From a virus: a DNA stretch of 56,432 nucleotides. Made by a program: the position numbers and the translations under genes. How positions within the stretch are numbered: position 1 is the stretch's first letter; each line of letters starts with the position of its first letter. Below the pieces are notes generated by a model that saw only the letters and a program-made list of their open reading frames with translations, searched no databases and was not told the origin of the DNA. This document shows, in pieces, positions 23,721 through 32,717 of this stretch. The DNA lies in the IMG/VR virus record IMGVR_UViG_3300047552_000689, positions 1 to 56,432 of that record, one strand, 5' to 3'.

Positions 23721-25175
23721 ATGACTAATCACCTCGGCCGGACCGAGCTCAGCACGAATATGACCAACAAGGTCGCTGCAATCAACAACAGCGACGGCAT
23801 CCTCGACGCGGCCATCACCTCGGCGCTCACTTTCACGTGGGCGGGCGCTGAGACTCTCAAGACCGCGTCCACGGTCCAGACTCAGCAGAACGTCGCCTTC
23901 GTCTTCGCGGGCTCCACCTCGGGCAGCCCCAGCTTCAAGTTCGGCAACATCCAGCGTGGCATGGTCGTCGTCGTGAACGACATGGCCCAGAACGTCACGG
24001 TCTCGGACTACGCTGGCACCGACTCCTACGTCGCCCTCGCTGGGACCACCACGGTCCTCTACATCGAGGACGATCGCCTCGAGACCATCGTCACCTCCAA
24101 CTCCGTCCCAGAGGCGGCCAACGACGGCGCGCGCTACGTCCGGCAGAGCCTCGGCTGGTCCGACTCTGGCGGCCTGGTCACGGTCGAGACGGGCACCACC
24201 GACTCGCTCACCACGGCAGACGTCGACGACACGATCCAGTACACCAACGCGGGCGCGATCACGGTCACGATCCCGCTGAACTCGTCCCAGGCGATCCGGG
24301 TGGGTGGCACCATCCGCCTCATTCAAGGCCCCTCTGCAGGCGTCGTCACCGCCTCGCCGACTGGTGGCGTCACCCTCCTGGGTGCCACTGCGACCACTGG
24401 CGCGAACACGCAGCTCCTGCTCATCAAGCTGGACACCGACACGTGGCTCGGCGTGGCCGCCTCCGGCATCAGCGACGCGACCAACGACGGCAACATCTAC
24501 GCGCGCCAGAGCGCGACCTGGACTGACATCGGTCAAAAGGTCAACACGACCGCCTCCTCGTCGATCACGCTGGCGCTCACGGACCGCAACGACACGATCA
24601 CCTGCACTGCCTCTGGGGCCATCACCTGTCAGCTGCCCCAGAACAGCACGACTGCCTTCCCCGTGGGCACCTGGATCCGGTTCATCCTCGGCACGGCAGG
24701 CACCTCGCTCACGCTCTCGGCGGGCACGGGTGCGACCGTCCGCGGAACCAAGCTGGTGGCCAATCGTCCCGGCGAGGAGCTGTTCGCCCTCAAGACGGAC
24801 ACCAACACCTGGTATGTCTTCCACGCGGACACTGGTGGCCTCTACAACGTGAGCGGCTTCTTCACCGCCGCGCCTGTGGCCTCCGAGCTGCTGCTCAAGC
24901 ATGTGTTCAGCGAGACGGTCTACTTCCCGGACAACTTCGCTGGCTCGGTCGGCCACGTGGGGACCAACCCCGCAGCCACGTTCGACTGTGACGTCAAGAA
25001 GAACGGCTCGAGCATTGGCACAATCAGTGTCAGCACTGGCGGTGCTGTCACATTCACTACCTCCGGCTCTGGTGAGGAGAGCTTCGCCTCTGGCGATCGT
25101 ATAGAGATTGTCGCTCCGGCCACTCCAGATGCGAGCGTGCTCAACTTCAGTTGGACTCTCAAGGGACGTAAGTGA
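23721..25175 (+). CDS. Tail fibre-like protein with tandem domain repeats (484 aa)
   Basis: Contains at least two tandem repeats of about 110-125 residues. Each begins with a linker seen in many phage fibres (DGARYVRQSLGWSDSGG; DGNIYARQSATWTDIGQ) and continues DDTIQYTNAGAITVTIPLNS / NDTITCTASGAITCQLPQNS, ending in LDTDTWLGVAA / TDTNTWYVFHA. The C-terminal about 110 residues form a different beta-domain (LLLKHVFSETVYFPDNFAGS). This is a trimeric-fibre style architecture, likely host recognition. It starts one base after the tip gene. Confidence 0.75.
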   Translation: MTNHLGRTELSTNMTNKVAAINNSDGILDAAITSALTFTWAGAETLKTASTVQTQQNVAFVFAGSTSGSPSFKFGNIQRGMVVVVNDMAQNVTVSDYAGTDSYVALAGTTTVLYIEDDRLETIVTSNSVPEAANDGARYVRQSLGWSDSGGLVTVETGTTDSLTTADVDDTIQYTNAGAITVTIPLNSSQAIRVGGTIRLIQGPSAGVVTASPTGGVTLLGATATTGANTQLLLIKLDTDTWLGVAASGISDATNDGNIYARQSATWTDIGQKVNTTASSSITLALTDRNDTITCTASGAITCQLPQNSTTAFPVGTWIRFILGTAGTSLTLSAGTGATVRGTKLVANRPGEELFALKTDTNTWYVFHADTGGLYNVSGFFTAAPVASELLLKHVFSETVYFPDNFAGSVGHVGTNPAATFDCDVKKNGSSIGTISVSTGGAVTFTTSGSGEESFASGDRIEIVAPATPDASVLNFSWTLKGRK

Positions 25176-26212
25176 TGGGCATCGTCCACGCCATCAGCTT
25201 TGACGACATGACCGACAACGGGGCGGGCTACGCGCTCTACAACTTCACAGAGCTCACGACCTACGGCAACGTCCCCCGCGCCGCTGGTCGCTATGGAGGC
25301 TATGCCTTCAGCGCGGGCACCACTGGCACCATCGATCGCTCGCTCGAGCTGCCTGCCTTCTCCGAGTCGCTCGAGTGGAACATTGGCTTTGACTTCTACT
25401 ACGCCTCTGGCACTGAGACCGATCCGCGTGGCTTCTTCGACTTGCTTGATCACAACAGTGCCCGCATGTGTCGTCTCGCACTCGCGGCCGATGGCTCGCT
25501 CAAGTGGTATCGTGGCAATGGTGCGACTCTGATCGGCACGACCTCCACGCTGCTGTCCGCCGCGACCTGGTACTTCATTGAGATGCAGTTCCGCCTCAAC
25601 GACACCACTGGCTACATCCAGCTCAAGATCGACGACGTTCTTGATATCAACGTGACCGGGACGGACACGCTCGAGGCGGGCGTCGGCCTCCCCAGCTACT
25701 TCCTCCTGGGCAGCTTCGGCAGCGCCACGGGCCATCGTGAGAAGCGCATCGACAACCTGCTCATCCGCGACGACCTCACCTGGATGGGGCCGCTCAAGGC
25801 AGAGCCGCTCACTCTTACAGCTGACACTGCGGACAAGGATTTCCTGCGCTCGACTGGCTCGGACAACTACGCGCTCATCGACGAGACAGTGGTGAGCGAG
25901 ACCGACTACATCTACTCTGGGACCCCAGGCGACCTTGACCTGTACACGCTGTCCAACCTCTCGGACATCCCGGAGGACATCGCCTTTGTGCAGACCATGA
26001 CCATCGCTGAGATGACAACGGTGGGCACGCGCGTGATCCGATCCAAGATCAAGAGTGGCTCCTCTACAGCGGATGGCGATGAGTTCGGTGTGACTGACAG
26101 TGCCGACCCGTCTCCGATCTTCCAGCGGTTCACCACCGACCCGGCGACGGGTGTGGCCTGGACCAAGTCTGGCATCGATGGCATGACCGCCGGAGTTGAG
26201 GTGGTGCGATGA
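25175..26212 (+). CDS. Lectin-like tail protein, paralog 1 (345 aa)
   Basis: ATG at 25175 overlaps the previous stop (TGATG). The N-terminal 200 residues look like a concanavalin A-like jelly roll (GRYGGYAFSAGTTGTIDRSL ELP...SLEWNIGFDFYYASG, WYFIEMQFRLNDTTGYIQLKIDD, IDNLLIRDDL). The C-terminal half ends in ATGVAWTKSGIDGMTAGVEVV, which matches the next gene product. It is probably a receptor- or glycan-binding virion protein. No catalytic motif seen. Confidence 0.68.
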   Translation: MGIVHAISFDDMTDNGAGYALYNFTELTTYGNVPRAAGRYGGYAFSAGTTGTIDRSLELPAFSESLEWNIGFDFYYASGTETDPRGFFDLLDHNSARMCRLALAADGSLKWYRGNGATLIGTTSTLLSAATWYFIEMQFRLNDTTGYIQLKIDDVLDINVTGTDTLEAGVGLPSYFLLGSFGSATGHREKRIDNLLIRDDLTWMGPLKAEPLTLTADTADKDFLRSTGSDNYALIDETVVSETDYIYSGTPGDLDLYTLSNLSDIPEDIAFVQTMTIAEMTTVGTRVIRSKIKSGSSTADGDEFGVTDSADPSPIFQRFTTDPATGVAWTKSGIDGMTAGVEVVR

Positions 26213-27291
26213 CCACACTCCACTTTGATGGCTTCGACGACTACGCGACCAAGAGCAACTCGGTCACAGGCATCCAGGGAGGCGGGTGGATTGTCGCGGG
26301 CAACACCCAGGGAGGTTGCACGGTGGGAGGGCGCAACTCCGACTTCACGGCCATGGCTCTGCGCTGTCTCGAGTTCGCCAACCCGACGAGTTCGTTCACC
26401 CAGGACGAACGCGATCTCGGGACCAACTACACCTCCCTGGGAGGCGGCCTGGCGATCTATGCCAACGTCATCCCGCGCGACTGGTACAATGCGACGCTGA
26501 AGGGCGAGCGCATCATGGCCTGGTACGACTCCGCTCGCGTCTACCAGTGCGAGTTGGTGATGGACTGGTTCGGCAGGTTCCACTTCTGCCGTGGCTCCAC
26601 GATCCTCGCCTCGTCCACTCTCTCCAATCCGGCCCATCGCCTCCGCGAGGGTCGCTGGGGCGCGCTCGACTGGGAGATCACCTTCAGTCAGACCGTCGGC
26701 ACCTTCGAGCTCTGGCTCAACGATGTCAAGATCATTGACGCCACTGGTCTCGACAACTGTGACACCGCGAATGCCAACTGCCGCTATGTCCGCCTGAGTA
26801 TCAGCAATGGCCTTGACAGCACTCTGTATGTCGACGATTGGTACATCACCGATGGCGCGCGCCTCGAGCACCCCTTTGTGCTGTCCCTCAAGCCCAACAA
26901 CGATGGCGGTGTGAACGTCTGGACGGCGAGCTCCGGCACCGACGAGTTCGCCATGGTCGACGACCCCACGCCGGACACTGACACGACGTACAACCAGGCC
27001 TCCACCGCTGGTGATGAGAGCCGACATGGCTGCGAGAATCTCCCCTCCTATGTGACAGAGGTTCTCAGCGTGGGTGCCCACGCTCTGCTTCGGAAGACAG
27101 ATGCCACGGCGCGGACGGCGCGCGTGCTGCTGAACTCGAACGGGACCGAGTCGCTTGGGAACACCCACACGTTGACCACGACCTATGGCGGCTCCTGGAT
27201 CAACGCTCTTGACACAGATCCTGACACCGCCGCCGCGTGGACACTCTCCGGAGTCAACGCGCTCGAGGTCGGCTACGAGGTGGTGAGCTAA
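26209..27291 (+). CDS. Lectin-like tail protein, paralog 2 (360 aa)
   Basis: Shares layout with the preceding protein: a jelly-roll-like N-terminal domain (TLHFDGFDDYATKS..., RWGALDWEITFSQTVGTFELWLNDVKIIDATG, STLYVDDWYI) and a similar C-terminus (DTAAAWTLSGVNALEVGYEVV). Sequence has diverged greatly between the two, more in the N-terminal part. Overlaps the previous stop (ATGA). Probably arose by duplication and diversified for receptor binding. Confidence 0.68.
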   Translation: MTTLHFDGFDDYATKSNSVTGIQGGGWIVAGNTQGGCTVGGRNSDFTAMALRCLEFANPTSSFTQDERDLGTNYTSLGGGLAIYANVIPRDWYNATLKGERIMAWYDSARVYQCELVMDWFGRFHFCRGSTILASSTLSNPAHRLREGRWGALDWEITFSQTVGTFELWLNDVKIIDATGLDNCDTANANCRYVRLSISNGLDSTLYVDDWYITDGARLEHPFVLSLKPNNDGGVNVWTASSGTDEFAMVDDPTPDTDTTYNQASTAGDESRHGCENLPSYVTEVLSVGAHALLRKTDATARTARVLLNSNGTESLGNTHTLTTTYGGSWINALDTDPDTAAAWTLSGVNALEVGYEVVS

Positions 27292-27458
27292 TGGCAAACG
27301 AGTATCGCGCGACAAAGGCCAATCTTCGCGTCCTGGCCCGCAACGACACCGCCGAGGTGAAGATCTACCACTTCCGCGTGGAGGTCTGGCGTCATCCTGA
27401 CACGGCTGTCTCGACTGGCTCGGGAAGCGGCTCCCGCCGGATGCAGATCATTAGCTAG
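27291..27458 (+). CDS. Small protein after tail fibre genes (55 aa)
   Basis: ATG at 27291 overlaps the previous stop (TAATG). The product MANEYRATKANLRVLARNDT A is basic and ends GSGSGSRRMQIIS. The VKIYHFRVEVW stretch is a possible strand pair. No family recognised; the tight spacing shows it belongs to the tail operon. Confidence 0.6.
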   Translation: MANEYRATKANLRVLARNDTAEVKIYHFRVEVWRHPDTAVSTGSGSGSRRMQIIS

Positions 27459-27464
27459 TCTCAC

Positions 27465-27490
27465 CCTGGGGAACCAGAGGTTTGCCCAGG
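27465..27490 (+). terminator. Hairpin between tail and lysis genes
   Basis: Outer stem CCTGGG (27465-27470)/CCCAGG (27485-27490) and inner stem AACC (27472-27475)/GGTT (27479-27482) with loop AGA. The T-tract is lacking. It ends the tail operon or separates tail and lysis expression. Confidence 0.55.
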
Positions 27491-27531
27491 AAGTCAGAAA
27501 TAGGGCATTCTGAGGCCGAAGGAGACACCTC

Positions 27532-28551
27532 ATGTTTGACAAGACCACGGTTTCAGAGATCCAGAAGATCGCAGACGATCTCGAGGTCCCGGCCCCGGCC
27601 CTCCTGGCTGTGGCCGAGGTCGAGTCGGCAGGCGTCGCACAGTGGCAGGTGGGCTCCAAGAAGCTGCCTCCGATCCGCTTCGAGGGCCACTATTTCTACC
27701 GCCTCCTGAAGGGGAAGCAGCGCGACCAGGCCGTCCGAGCAGGTCTCGCCAACCCCAAGGCCGGGGCGGTCAAGAATCCGAACAACTACGCGGCGCGCTA
27801 TGAGATGCTCGCTCGCGCGGCCAAGATCAACAAGGAGGCCGCCTATGCCTCCACCTCCTGGGGTGTGGGCCAGGTCATGGGCGACCACGCCAAGCGCCTC
27901 GGCTTCGGGACTGCCGTCAAGATGGCCTCCAAGTGCATGGAGGACGTGGCCGGGCAGGTGGAGGTGATGGCCGCCTACATCAAGTCCTTCGGCCTCGTCG
28001 ACGAGCTCCAGAGCAAGGGCTGGGCCGCCTTCGCCAAGCAGTACAACGGCAAGAACTACCGGGCGAACCGCTATGACACGAAGATGGCCGCTGCCTTCAA
28101 GCGGTGGTCGAGCAAGGGCATGACGCCCCAGAGGTCGGAGCGTGGTGCGATCGCCGAGCTTCAGCGCAACCTCAAGTCGGTCGGCTTCTACAAGGGCAAG
28201 GTCGATGGCGTCTATGGGCCTCACACTCGGGCCGCCGTCCGGCAGTTCCAGAAGGAGCAGGGCCTGGTCGTCGATGGCAAGTACGGGAAGATGACCGACG
28301 AGGCTCTCGACCGGGTGATCGCCAACAAGCAGCGGGATCGCGGCGAGAAGGCAATCGGCGCGGGCGGTGGGGCGGTGGGCTCCGGCGCTGCCGTCGAGGT
28401 CATCAACAATCAGGTCGAGAAGCTCGAGACGATCAGCCAGTACTCCGACATCATCACCTACGGTGTCATCGCACTGGTGCTGCTCGGCGTTGGCCTCACG
28501 CTCTACGGCTTCATCAAGCGCCGCCGCGCCTATAGCGATGGAGCTGAGTGA
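27532..28551 (+). CDS. Endolysin: N-acetylmuramidase with peptidoglycan-binding domain and C-terminal membrane anchor (339 aa)
   Basis: Residues 1-190 are a DUF3380-type N-acetylmuramidase (LLAVAEVESAG with Glu29/Glu31 as catalytic candidates, then PIRFEGHYFYRLL, ASTSWGVGQVMG, FAKQYNG). Residues about 198-262 form a PG_binding_1 domain (IAELQRNLKSVGFYKGKVDG VYGPHTRAAVRQFQKEQGL). A membrane segment follows near residues 307-328 (IITYGVIALVLLGVGLTLYG) and a basic tail KRRRAYSDGAE. The C-terminal anchor is unusual: such enzymes are normally soluble or N-terminally anchored. GAAGGAG precedes the start. Confidence 0.87.
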   Translation: MFDKTTVSEIQKIADDLEVPAPALLAVAEVESAGVAQWQVGSKKLPPIRFEGHYFYRLLKGKQRDQAVRAGLANPKAGAVKNPNNYAARYEMLARAAKINKEAAYASTSWGVGQVMGDHAKRLGFGTAVKMASKCMEDVAGQVEVMAAYIKSFGLVDELQSKGWAAFAKQYNGKNYRANRYDTKMAAAFKRWSSKGMTPQRSERGAIAELQRNLKSVGFYKGKVDGVYGPHTRAAVRQFQKEQGLVVDGKYGKMTDEALDRVIANKQRDRGEKAIGAGGGAVGSGAAVEVINNQVEKLETISQYSDIITYGVIALVLLGVGLTLYGFIKRRRAYSDGAE

Positions 28552-28976
28552 TGTTCTTCAGCTTCATCGCCTTCATCCTCACCAAGTTCGTCAGCCCCCT
28601 GGGCCTCAGCTTCCTCGAGCCGCTCCTCAACTTCTTCAACGCGAGAGAGGCCGCTGGGGTCGCCAAGACCGGGCAGTTCACGACCGCGCTGCAATCGGCT
28701 CTCGACGCCGAGGTGCAGTCGCGCCGGATCGCCTCGCAGGAGCGAGTCGCGCTCTGGGGAGATACCTGGTACAAGCTCCTGATATATCTAATCGTCGGCC
28801 CTCCTGCTATATACAGTGGTGCAGTCTTCGCCGACTCGGTCTTCAACTTTGACTTTGTAGTGAATGCCGCACCAGCTCGCTTCGAGGAGTTGGGATTCGG
28901 CATCCTCATGACCTTCATCGGCGCGTCTGGAGCGGTCGGTGCAGTCTCAGGATTGAAGGGCATTTGGAGAAAGTGA
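28551..28976 (+). CDS. Holin-like membrane protein, 3TM type (141 aa)
   Basis: Start couples to the endolysin stop (TGATG). It has a hydrophobic N-terminal segment (FFSFIAFILTKFVSPLGLSF L), a charged stretch (EVQSRRIASQERVALWGDTW), then two membrane segments (LLIYLIVGPPAIYSGAVFA; FGILMTFIGASGAVGAVSG). The layout fits the GTA 3TM holin group. It probably forms lethal inner-membrane lesions that release the endolysin. Confidence 0.75.
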   Translation: MFFSFIAFILTKFVSPLGLSFLEPLLNFFNAREAAGVAKTGQFTTALQSALDAEVQSRRIASQERVALWGDTWYKLLIYLIVGPPAIYSGAVFADSVFNFDFVVNAAPARFEELGFGILMTFIGASGAVGAVSGLKGIWRK

Positions 28977-29242
28977 TGGCGGAACGAGAGAAGATGATCA
29001 ACCTCACGCAAGATGAACTCAAGGCAATCGTGTCAACCACGGTTGACGAGGTGCTCACTCGCATCGGTATCGATCACAGCAACCCGGTTGAGATGCAGAA
29101 GGACTTCGCTCACCTGCGCAAGTGGCGCGGGGCGGTGGACACTGCCCAGTCGACATCCATGCTGGCCGCCCTCGGCATCCTCACCAGCGGCTTCCTGGCC
29201 GCGCTGTGGCTTGGTCTCAAGTCAATGATCCTGGAGAAATAA
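28976..29242 (+). CDS. Small lysis-region protein with C-terminal membrane segment (88 aa)
   Basis: ATG at 28976 overlaps the holin-like stop. An acidic helical N-terminus (MINLTQDELKAIVSTTVDEV LTRIG...HLRKWRGAVDTAQS) is followed by a single membrane segment (MLAALGILTSGFLAALWLGL). Possibly an antiholin, second holin or spanin partner; no lipobox is seen. Grouped with lysis by position only. Confidence 0.65.
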   Translation: MAEREKMINLTQDELKAIVSTTVDEVLTRIGIDHSNPVEMQKDFAHLRKWRGAVDTAQSTSMLAALGILTSGFLAALWLGLKSMILEK

Positions 29243-29244
29243 GA

Positions 29245-30843
29245 ATGAGTGGAGCAGATGTGAAGGGCCTGGACTCGAAGAAGGTCTGGGAGAAGTACCT
29301 CGAGCTCGATCGGAACATCTCAGCGACAGCTCGTCACTTCAAGATCACAAGGCCCACTGTCCTCTACCACCTCCGCAAGATGCCTGGCTTCGGCAAGCCT
29401 GTGATCGGTGGCAAGGTCCATGGCACTCGCGCCGTCAAGGCCGCCCCCTCTGGGGCTGTCCGCCGCTACATCCTCACCTCGGCGCAGAACAACACACTGG
29501 TCCCAGAAAAGCTCTGGGAGAACCTGATGGCGCTGAAGGAGTTCTACCAGGCCGAGCTCATGATCGGCACCTTCACCTACAACAAGAATGCCTACGGTCC
29601 CATGTCCGTCAAGTGGGGAACGGACGATGCCCCAGAGGAGCTCTGGTACGACGAGCGTCTACTTCCTTATATCCGTGATGAACGGGTTGAGCTCGCCAAG
29701 GGATTGGTGTGGTGCGGGGAAATGAACATCCTGCCAACTGCCGTCCGGCCTCTCTCCGAACTTCACACTTACACCGGGATGGACTCCGGCATCTTTCCCC
29801 ATGCCAAGATTGCCCTGAAATGCGTTGCGACAGCGAAGTCGGAGCCGCCCAAGTTCAACTACACAACGGGCGCTTGCACGATGCGCAACTACATCAAGAA
29901 ACTCGCCGGACTTCGGGCAGAGTTTCACCACACGTATGGTGCCCTCCTCGTAGAAGTTGACGTTGACGGCGTGTGGTTCGTCCGTCAGCTTAACGCTGAC
30001 AGCAAGTGGCGCATTCATGACCTCGACGTAGTCGCCGAAGGTGGGGTTGTGCAGACAGACGTTGACGTCGAGGGGATGGTGTGGGGCGATGTACACACGC
30101 CTCGTACAGATGATCAACTCATTGAAGTGTGCTGGGGAAGCGGTGGGATTCTCGATGAACTTCGTCCACGCCATCAGGTCTTTCATGATCTCCTCGATTT
30201 CTACGGGCGCAATCACCACGAGGTGAAGAACCACGTCAAGATGTTCAAGCGGTACGTCAACGGCCAAGACTCGGTCGTCGATGAGATCCGCGCGGCGGCT
30301 GCCTTCCTCGACAAGGCCTACCGTCCATGGTGTACCAGCGTCGTTGTCAACAGCAATCATGACCGGGCACTCGAGCGCTGGGTCGTCGACGCGGACTACA
30401 AGAAGGATCCCAAGAACGCCCTGTTCTACTTGAGAGCAACTGCCGCCTGGTACGAGGCCATCGCCAAGGGAGACACCAACTTCCTCCTGCTCGAGTGGGT
30501 GATGGAGGAGGCCGGGCTCGTCAACGACACCAGGTTCCTCCGCCTCGACGAGAGCTACACCATCCTCGACATCGAGCACGGCTTCCACGGCGACCTGGGG
30601 CCGAACGGGACCAAGGGCGACGCCCGCTCGCTCAGCCACATGGGGCGCAAGCTAACGATGGCCGACAAGCACACTGCCGAGATCCATGATGGCGTCTATG
30701 TCGCGGGCACCTCGTCCCGGCTCGACATGGGCTACAACCATGGTCCATCGTCCTGGAGCCACAGCCACGTGGTCCTCTATCGCAACGGCAAGCGTGCCAT
30801 CATCACCATGCGAGACGGTCGCTGGCGTGTTCCACGCTCCTGA
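29245..30843 (+). CDS. T5 A1-like DNA transfer protein / metallophosphoesterase-like protein (532 aa)
   Basis: The N-terminal 50 residues contain a helix-turn-helix (VWEKYLELDRNISATARHFK ITRPTVLYHLRK). The C-terminal half has the spaced motifs of calcineurin-like phosphoesterases: GDVHTP (about residue 281), VVNSNHDRAL (about 370), HGFHGDLGPNG and SHSHVV (about 505). This combination resembles the A1 protein family of T5-like phages, whose product acts early in host takeover and DNA transfer. Here it lies at the end of the late block. RBS GGAGAAATAAG. The assignment comes from motif memory and should be treated as probable. Confidence 0.7.
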   Translation: MSGADVKGLDSKKVWEKYLELDRNISATARHFKITRPTVLYHLRKMPGFGKPVIGGKVHGTRAVKAAPSGAVRRYILTSAQNNTLVPEKLWENLMALKEFYQAELMIGTFTYNKNAYGPMSVKWGTDDAPEELWYDERLLPYIRDERVELAKGLVWCGEMNILPTAVRPLSELHTYTGMDSGIFPHAKIALKCVATAKSEPPKFNYTTGACTMRNYIKKLAGLRAEFHHTYGALLVEVDVDGVWFVRQLNADSKWRIHDLDVVAEGGVVQTDVDVEGMVWGDVHTPRTDDQLIEVCWGSGGILDELRPRHQVFHDLLDFYGRNHHEVKNHVKMFKRYVNGQDSVVDEIRAAAAFLDKAYRPWCTSVVVNSNHDRALERWVVDADYKKDPKNALFYLRATAAWYEAIAKGDTNFLLLEWVMEEAGLVNDTRFLRLDESYTILDIEHGFHGDLGPNGTKGDARSLSHMGRKLTMADKHTAEIHDGVYVAGTSSRLDMGYNHGPSSWSHSHVVLYRNGKRAIITMRDGRWRVPRS

Positions 30844-30976
30844 CATGAGTTCGCTGAGTATGCTGCTCATTGAGGCCTATTGCCTCTTTACCCTGCATCC
30901 CCCTGGGGTTGAGGTCTACACCCTATCGAACTGGGCCCAGGGGGCGCGTGGGTTGGGTGGCTAGGGTGTGGGCTAT

Positions 30977-31014
30977 TTACTCTCTTCTCTCCTCTCTTAA
31001 AGAGAGTAGAGTAA
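30977..31014. terminator. Two-part hairpin after the late block
   Basis: Outer arms TTACTCT (30977-30983) and AGAGTAA (31008-31014) flank an inner stem CTCTCT (30992-30997)/AGAGAG (31001-31006). It lies in the 224-base gap between the A1-like gene and the helicase, an AT-rich pocket in a GC-rich genome. Likely the main late terminator; an early promoter could also be nearby but I see no good one. Confidence 0.6.
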
Positions 31015-31067
31015 TTAGAGCTAACCCCAAGTCACCACTTGTATAGACCTGGCTCGGCCGCCTCCTC

Positions 31068-32717
31068 ATGGACACTCAACGAACTCATCTCCAGGGACAG
31101 CAGCAAACTGACGCCCAGGGAGAGCTGCTGGGCTATGCAGAGGCCATGGCCCCATTCACCTACAAGACCAAGCCACTTGACCACCAGCGCGCTCACTTCG
31201 AGAAGCACGCTCGCGAGGCGAGGTTCGCCCTGCTCTGGGAGCAAGGCACTGGCAAGACGAAGGAGATGATCGACGAGCTCGCGCTGATGATCGCTGAGAA
31301 GCGGATCGGTTGCATCCTGCTCGTCGCGCCGAATGGCGTCCATCGGAACTGGCTCACCGACGAGATCCCTAAGCACATGCCAGACGAGATCCGCGATCGG
31401 ATCCACCCGTTCATCTACCAGAGCAACAAGGCCTCGACCAAGTGGCACAAGCGCGCGCTGGACCGCTGCGTCGGCATCGATGGCAAGCTGCCGATGCTGA
31501 TCTTCAGCTACGATGGCTTCATGACCGACGCGGGCAAGAAGGCAGCTTGGCGACTGCTGCAGCGTGGCGACTGCTGCTACATCCTCGACGAGGCGCACCA
31601 CATCAAGACCCCAGGGGCGAAGAAGACCAAGTCGATCCTGGCCTCGTCCAAGTACGCGCCCGTCCGCCGCATCATGACGGGCACTCCGATCGCCGTTGGA
31701 CCGTTCGACCTCTACAGCCAGCTCAAGTTCATCGACGAGCACATCTGGGATGACATCGGCTGCTCGACCTTCGCAGCGTACAAGACGTTCTTTGGCGTCT
31801 GGGAGAAGGGCTACAACAAGAAGCAGGGCCGCGAGTTCCCGATCCTGGTCCGCTACCGGAACCTCGACATCCTGCAGAAGAAGCTGGACAAGATCTCGAC
31901 GCGCGTGCTGAAAGACGACGTCCTCGATCTGCCGCCGAAGCTCTTCACGACGCGGTACTATGAGATGACGCGCCAGCAGGCCGAGATCTACGAGACGCTG
32001 AAGAGCGAGTTCATGTACGACCACGGGAACGGCAAGTTCACCAATGCCAGCCTCGCGATCGTCCGGCTGCTTCGCTTCCAGCAGGTTCTCTGTGGCTACC
32101 TGCCCTTCGAGGACGAGCTCGGGAACCGTGGCGTCGAAGTGATCCCAGGAGGCAACCCGAGGCTCGACTTGCTCCACGAGTGCATCGAGGATCTGCCTCA
32201 TCAGGCCATCATCTGGGCGCGCTTCACCAAGGACATCGACCTCATCCTCGACCGGATCAAGGCGATGGGGAAGAGGGCCGGGCGCTATGATGGGCAGTGT
32301 GGAAGCGACGAGCTCGAGCGAACCAAGCGCGGCTTCAACGCGGGCGAGCTCGACTTCTTCGTCGGCAACCAGAGCATGGGCTCCGAGGGCCTCACCCTGA
32401 ACGCTGGCAAGTCGACGATCTACTACAACAACACCTTCCGCTACATCCACCGCAGGCAGAGCGAGGATCGCAACCACCGCTTCGGCCAGGACGGCGCGGT
32501 CCACGAGTTCGAGGCTCTGCCCGACGATCCATACGCGGCATTCCGCGAGCCGGGCGAGGTGCAGCGGACTCCCTCTGGGCCAGTTCGGGGCGTCCTGTAT
32601 ACAGACCTGATTGCCCAAGACACGGTGGACGAGCACTTTGTACGCAACCTGCTCGCCAAGCAGGCGCTGTCCGATCAGATCACTGGTGATCGCGTGAAGG
32701 AGTGGCTGTCGATATGA
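31068..32717 (+). CDS. SNF2-type DEAD/DEAH-box helicase (549 aa)
   Basis: SF2 translocase of Swi2/Snf2 type. Motif I WEQGTGKTKE (about residues 57-66), motif II ILDEAHHIK (about 174), GTPI motif III (IMTGTPI), and the C-terminal motif VI SEDRNHRFGQ (about 463). LLVAPNGVHRNWLTDEIPK is motif Ia. No ribosome site precedes 31068; an in-frame ATG at 31146 (MAPFTYKTKPLDHQ) would keep all motifs, so the start is uncertain. Likely in replication or recombination. Confidence 0.88.
   Translation: MDTQRTHLQGQQQTDAQGELLGYAEAMAPFTYKTKPLDHQRAHFEKHAREARFALLWEQGTGKTKEMIDELALMIAEKRIGCILLVAPNGVHRNWLTDEIPKHMPDEIRDRIHPFIYQSNKASTKWHKRALDRCVGIDGKLPMLIFSYDGFMTDAGKKAAWRLLQRGDCCYILDEAHHIKTPGAKKTKSILASSKYAPVRRIMTGTPIAVGPFDLYSQLKFIDEHIWDDIGCSTFAAYKTFFGVWEKGYNKKQGREFPILVRYRNLDILQKKLDKISTRVLKDDVLDLPPKLFTTRYYEMTRQQAEIYETLKSEFMYDHGNGKFTNASLAIVRLLRFQQVLCGYLPFEDELGNRGVEVIPGGNPRLDLLHECIEDLPHQAIIWARFTKDIDLILDRIKAMGKRAGRYDGQCGSDELERTKRGFNAGELDFFVGNQSMGSEGLTLNAGKSTIYYNNTFRYIHRRQSEDRNHRFGQDGAVHEFEALPDDPYAAFREPGEVQRTPSGPVRGVLYTDLIAQDTVDEHFVRNLLAKQALSDQITGDRVKEWLSI

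Noticed and set aside
30845-30964. A 39-aa frame (MSSLSMLLIEAYCLF...) after the A1-like gene
   Set aside because: Only 4 bases after the stop, no ribosome site, no coherent composition; treated as chance opening in the intergenic region.
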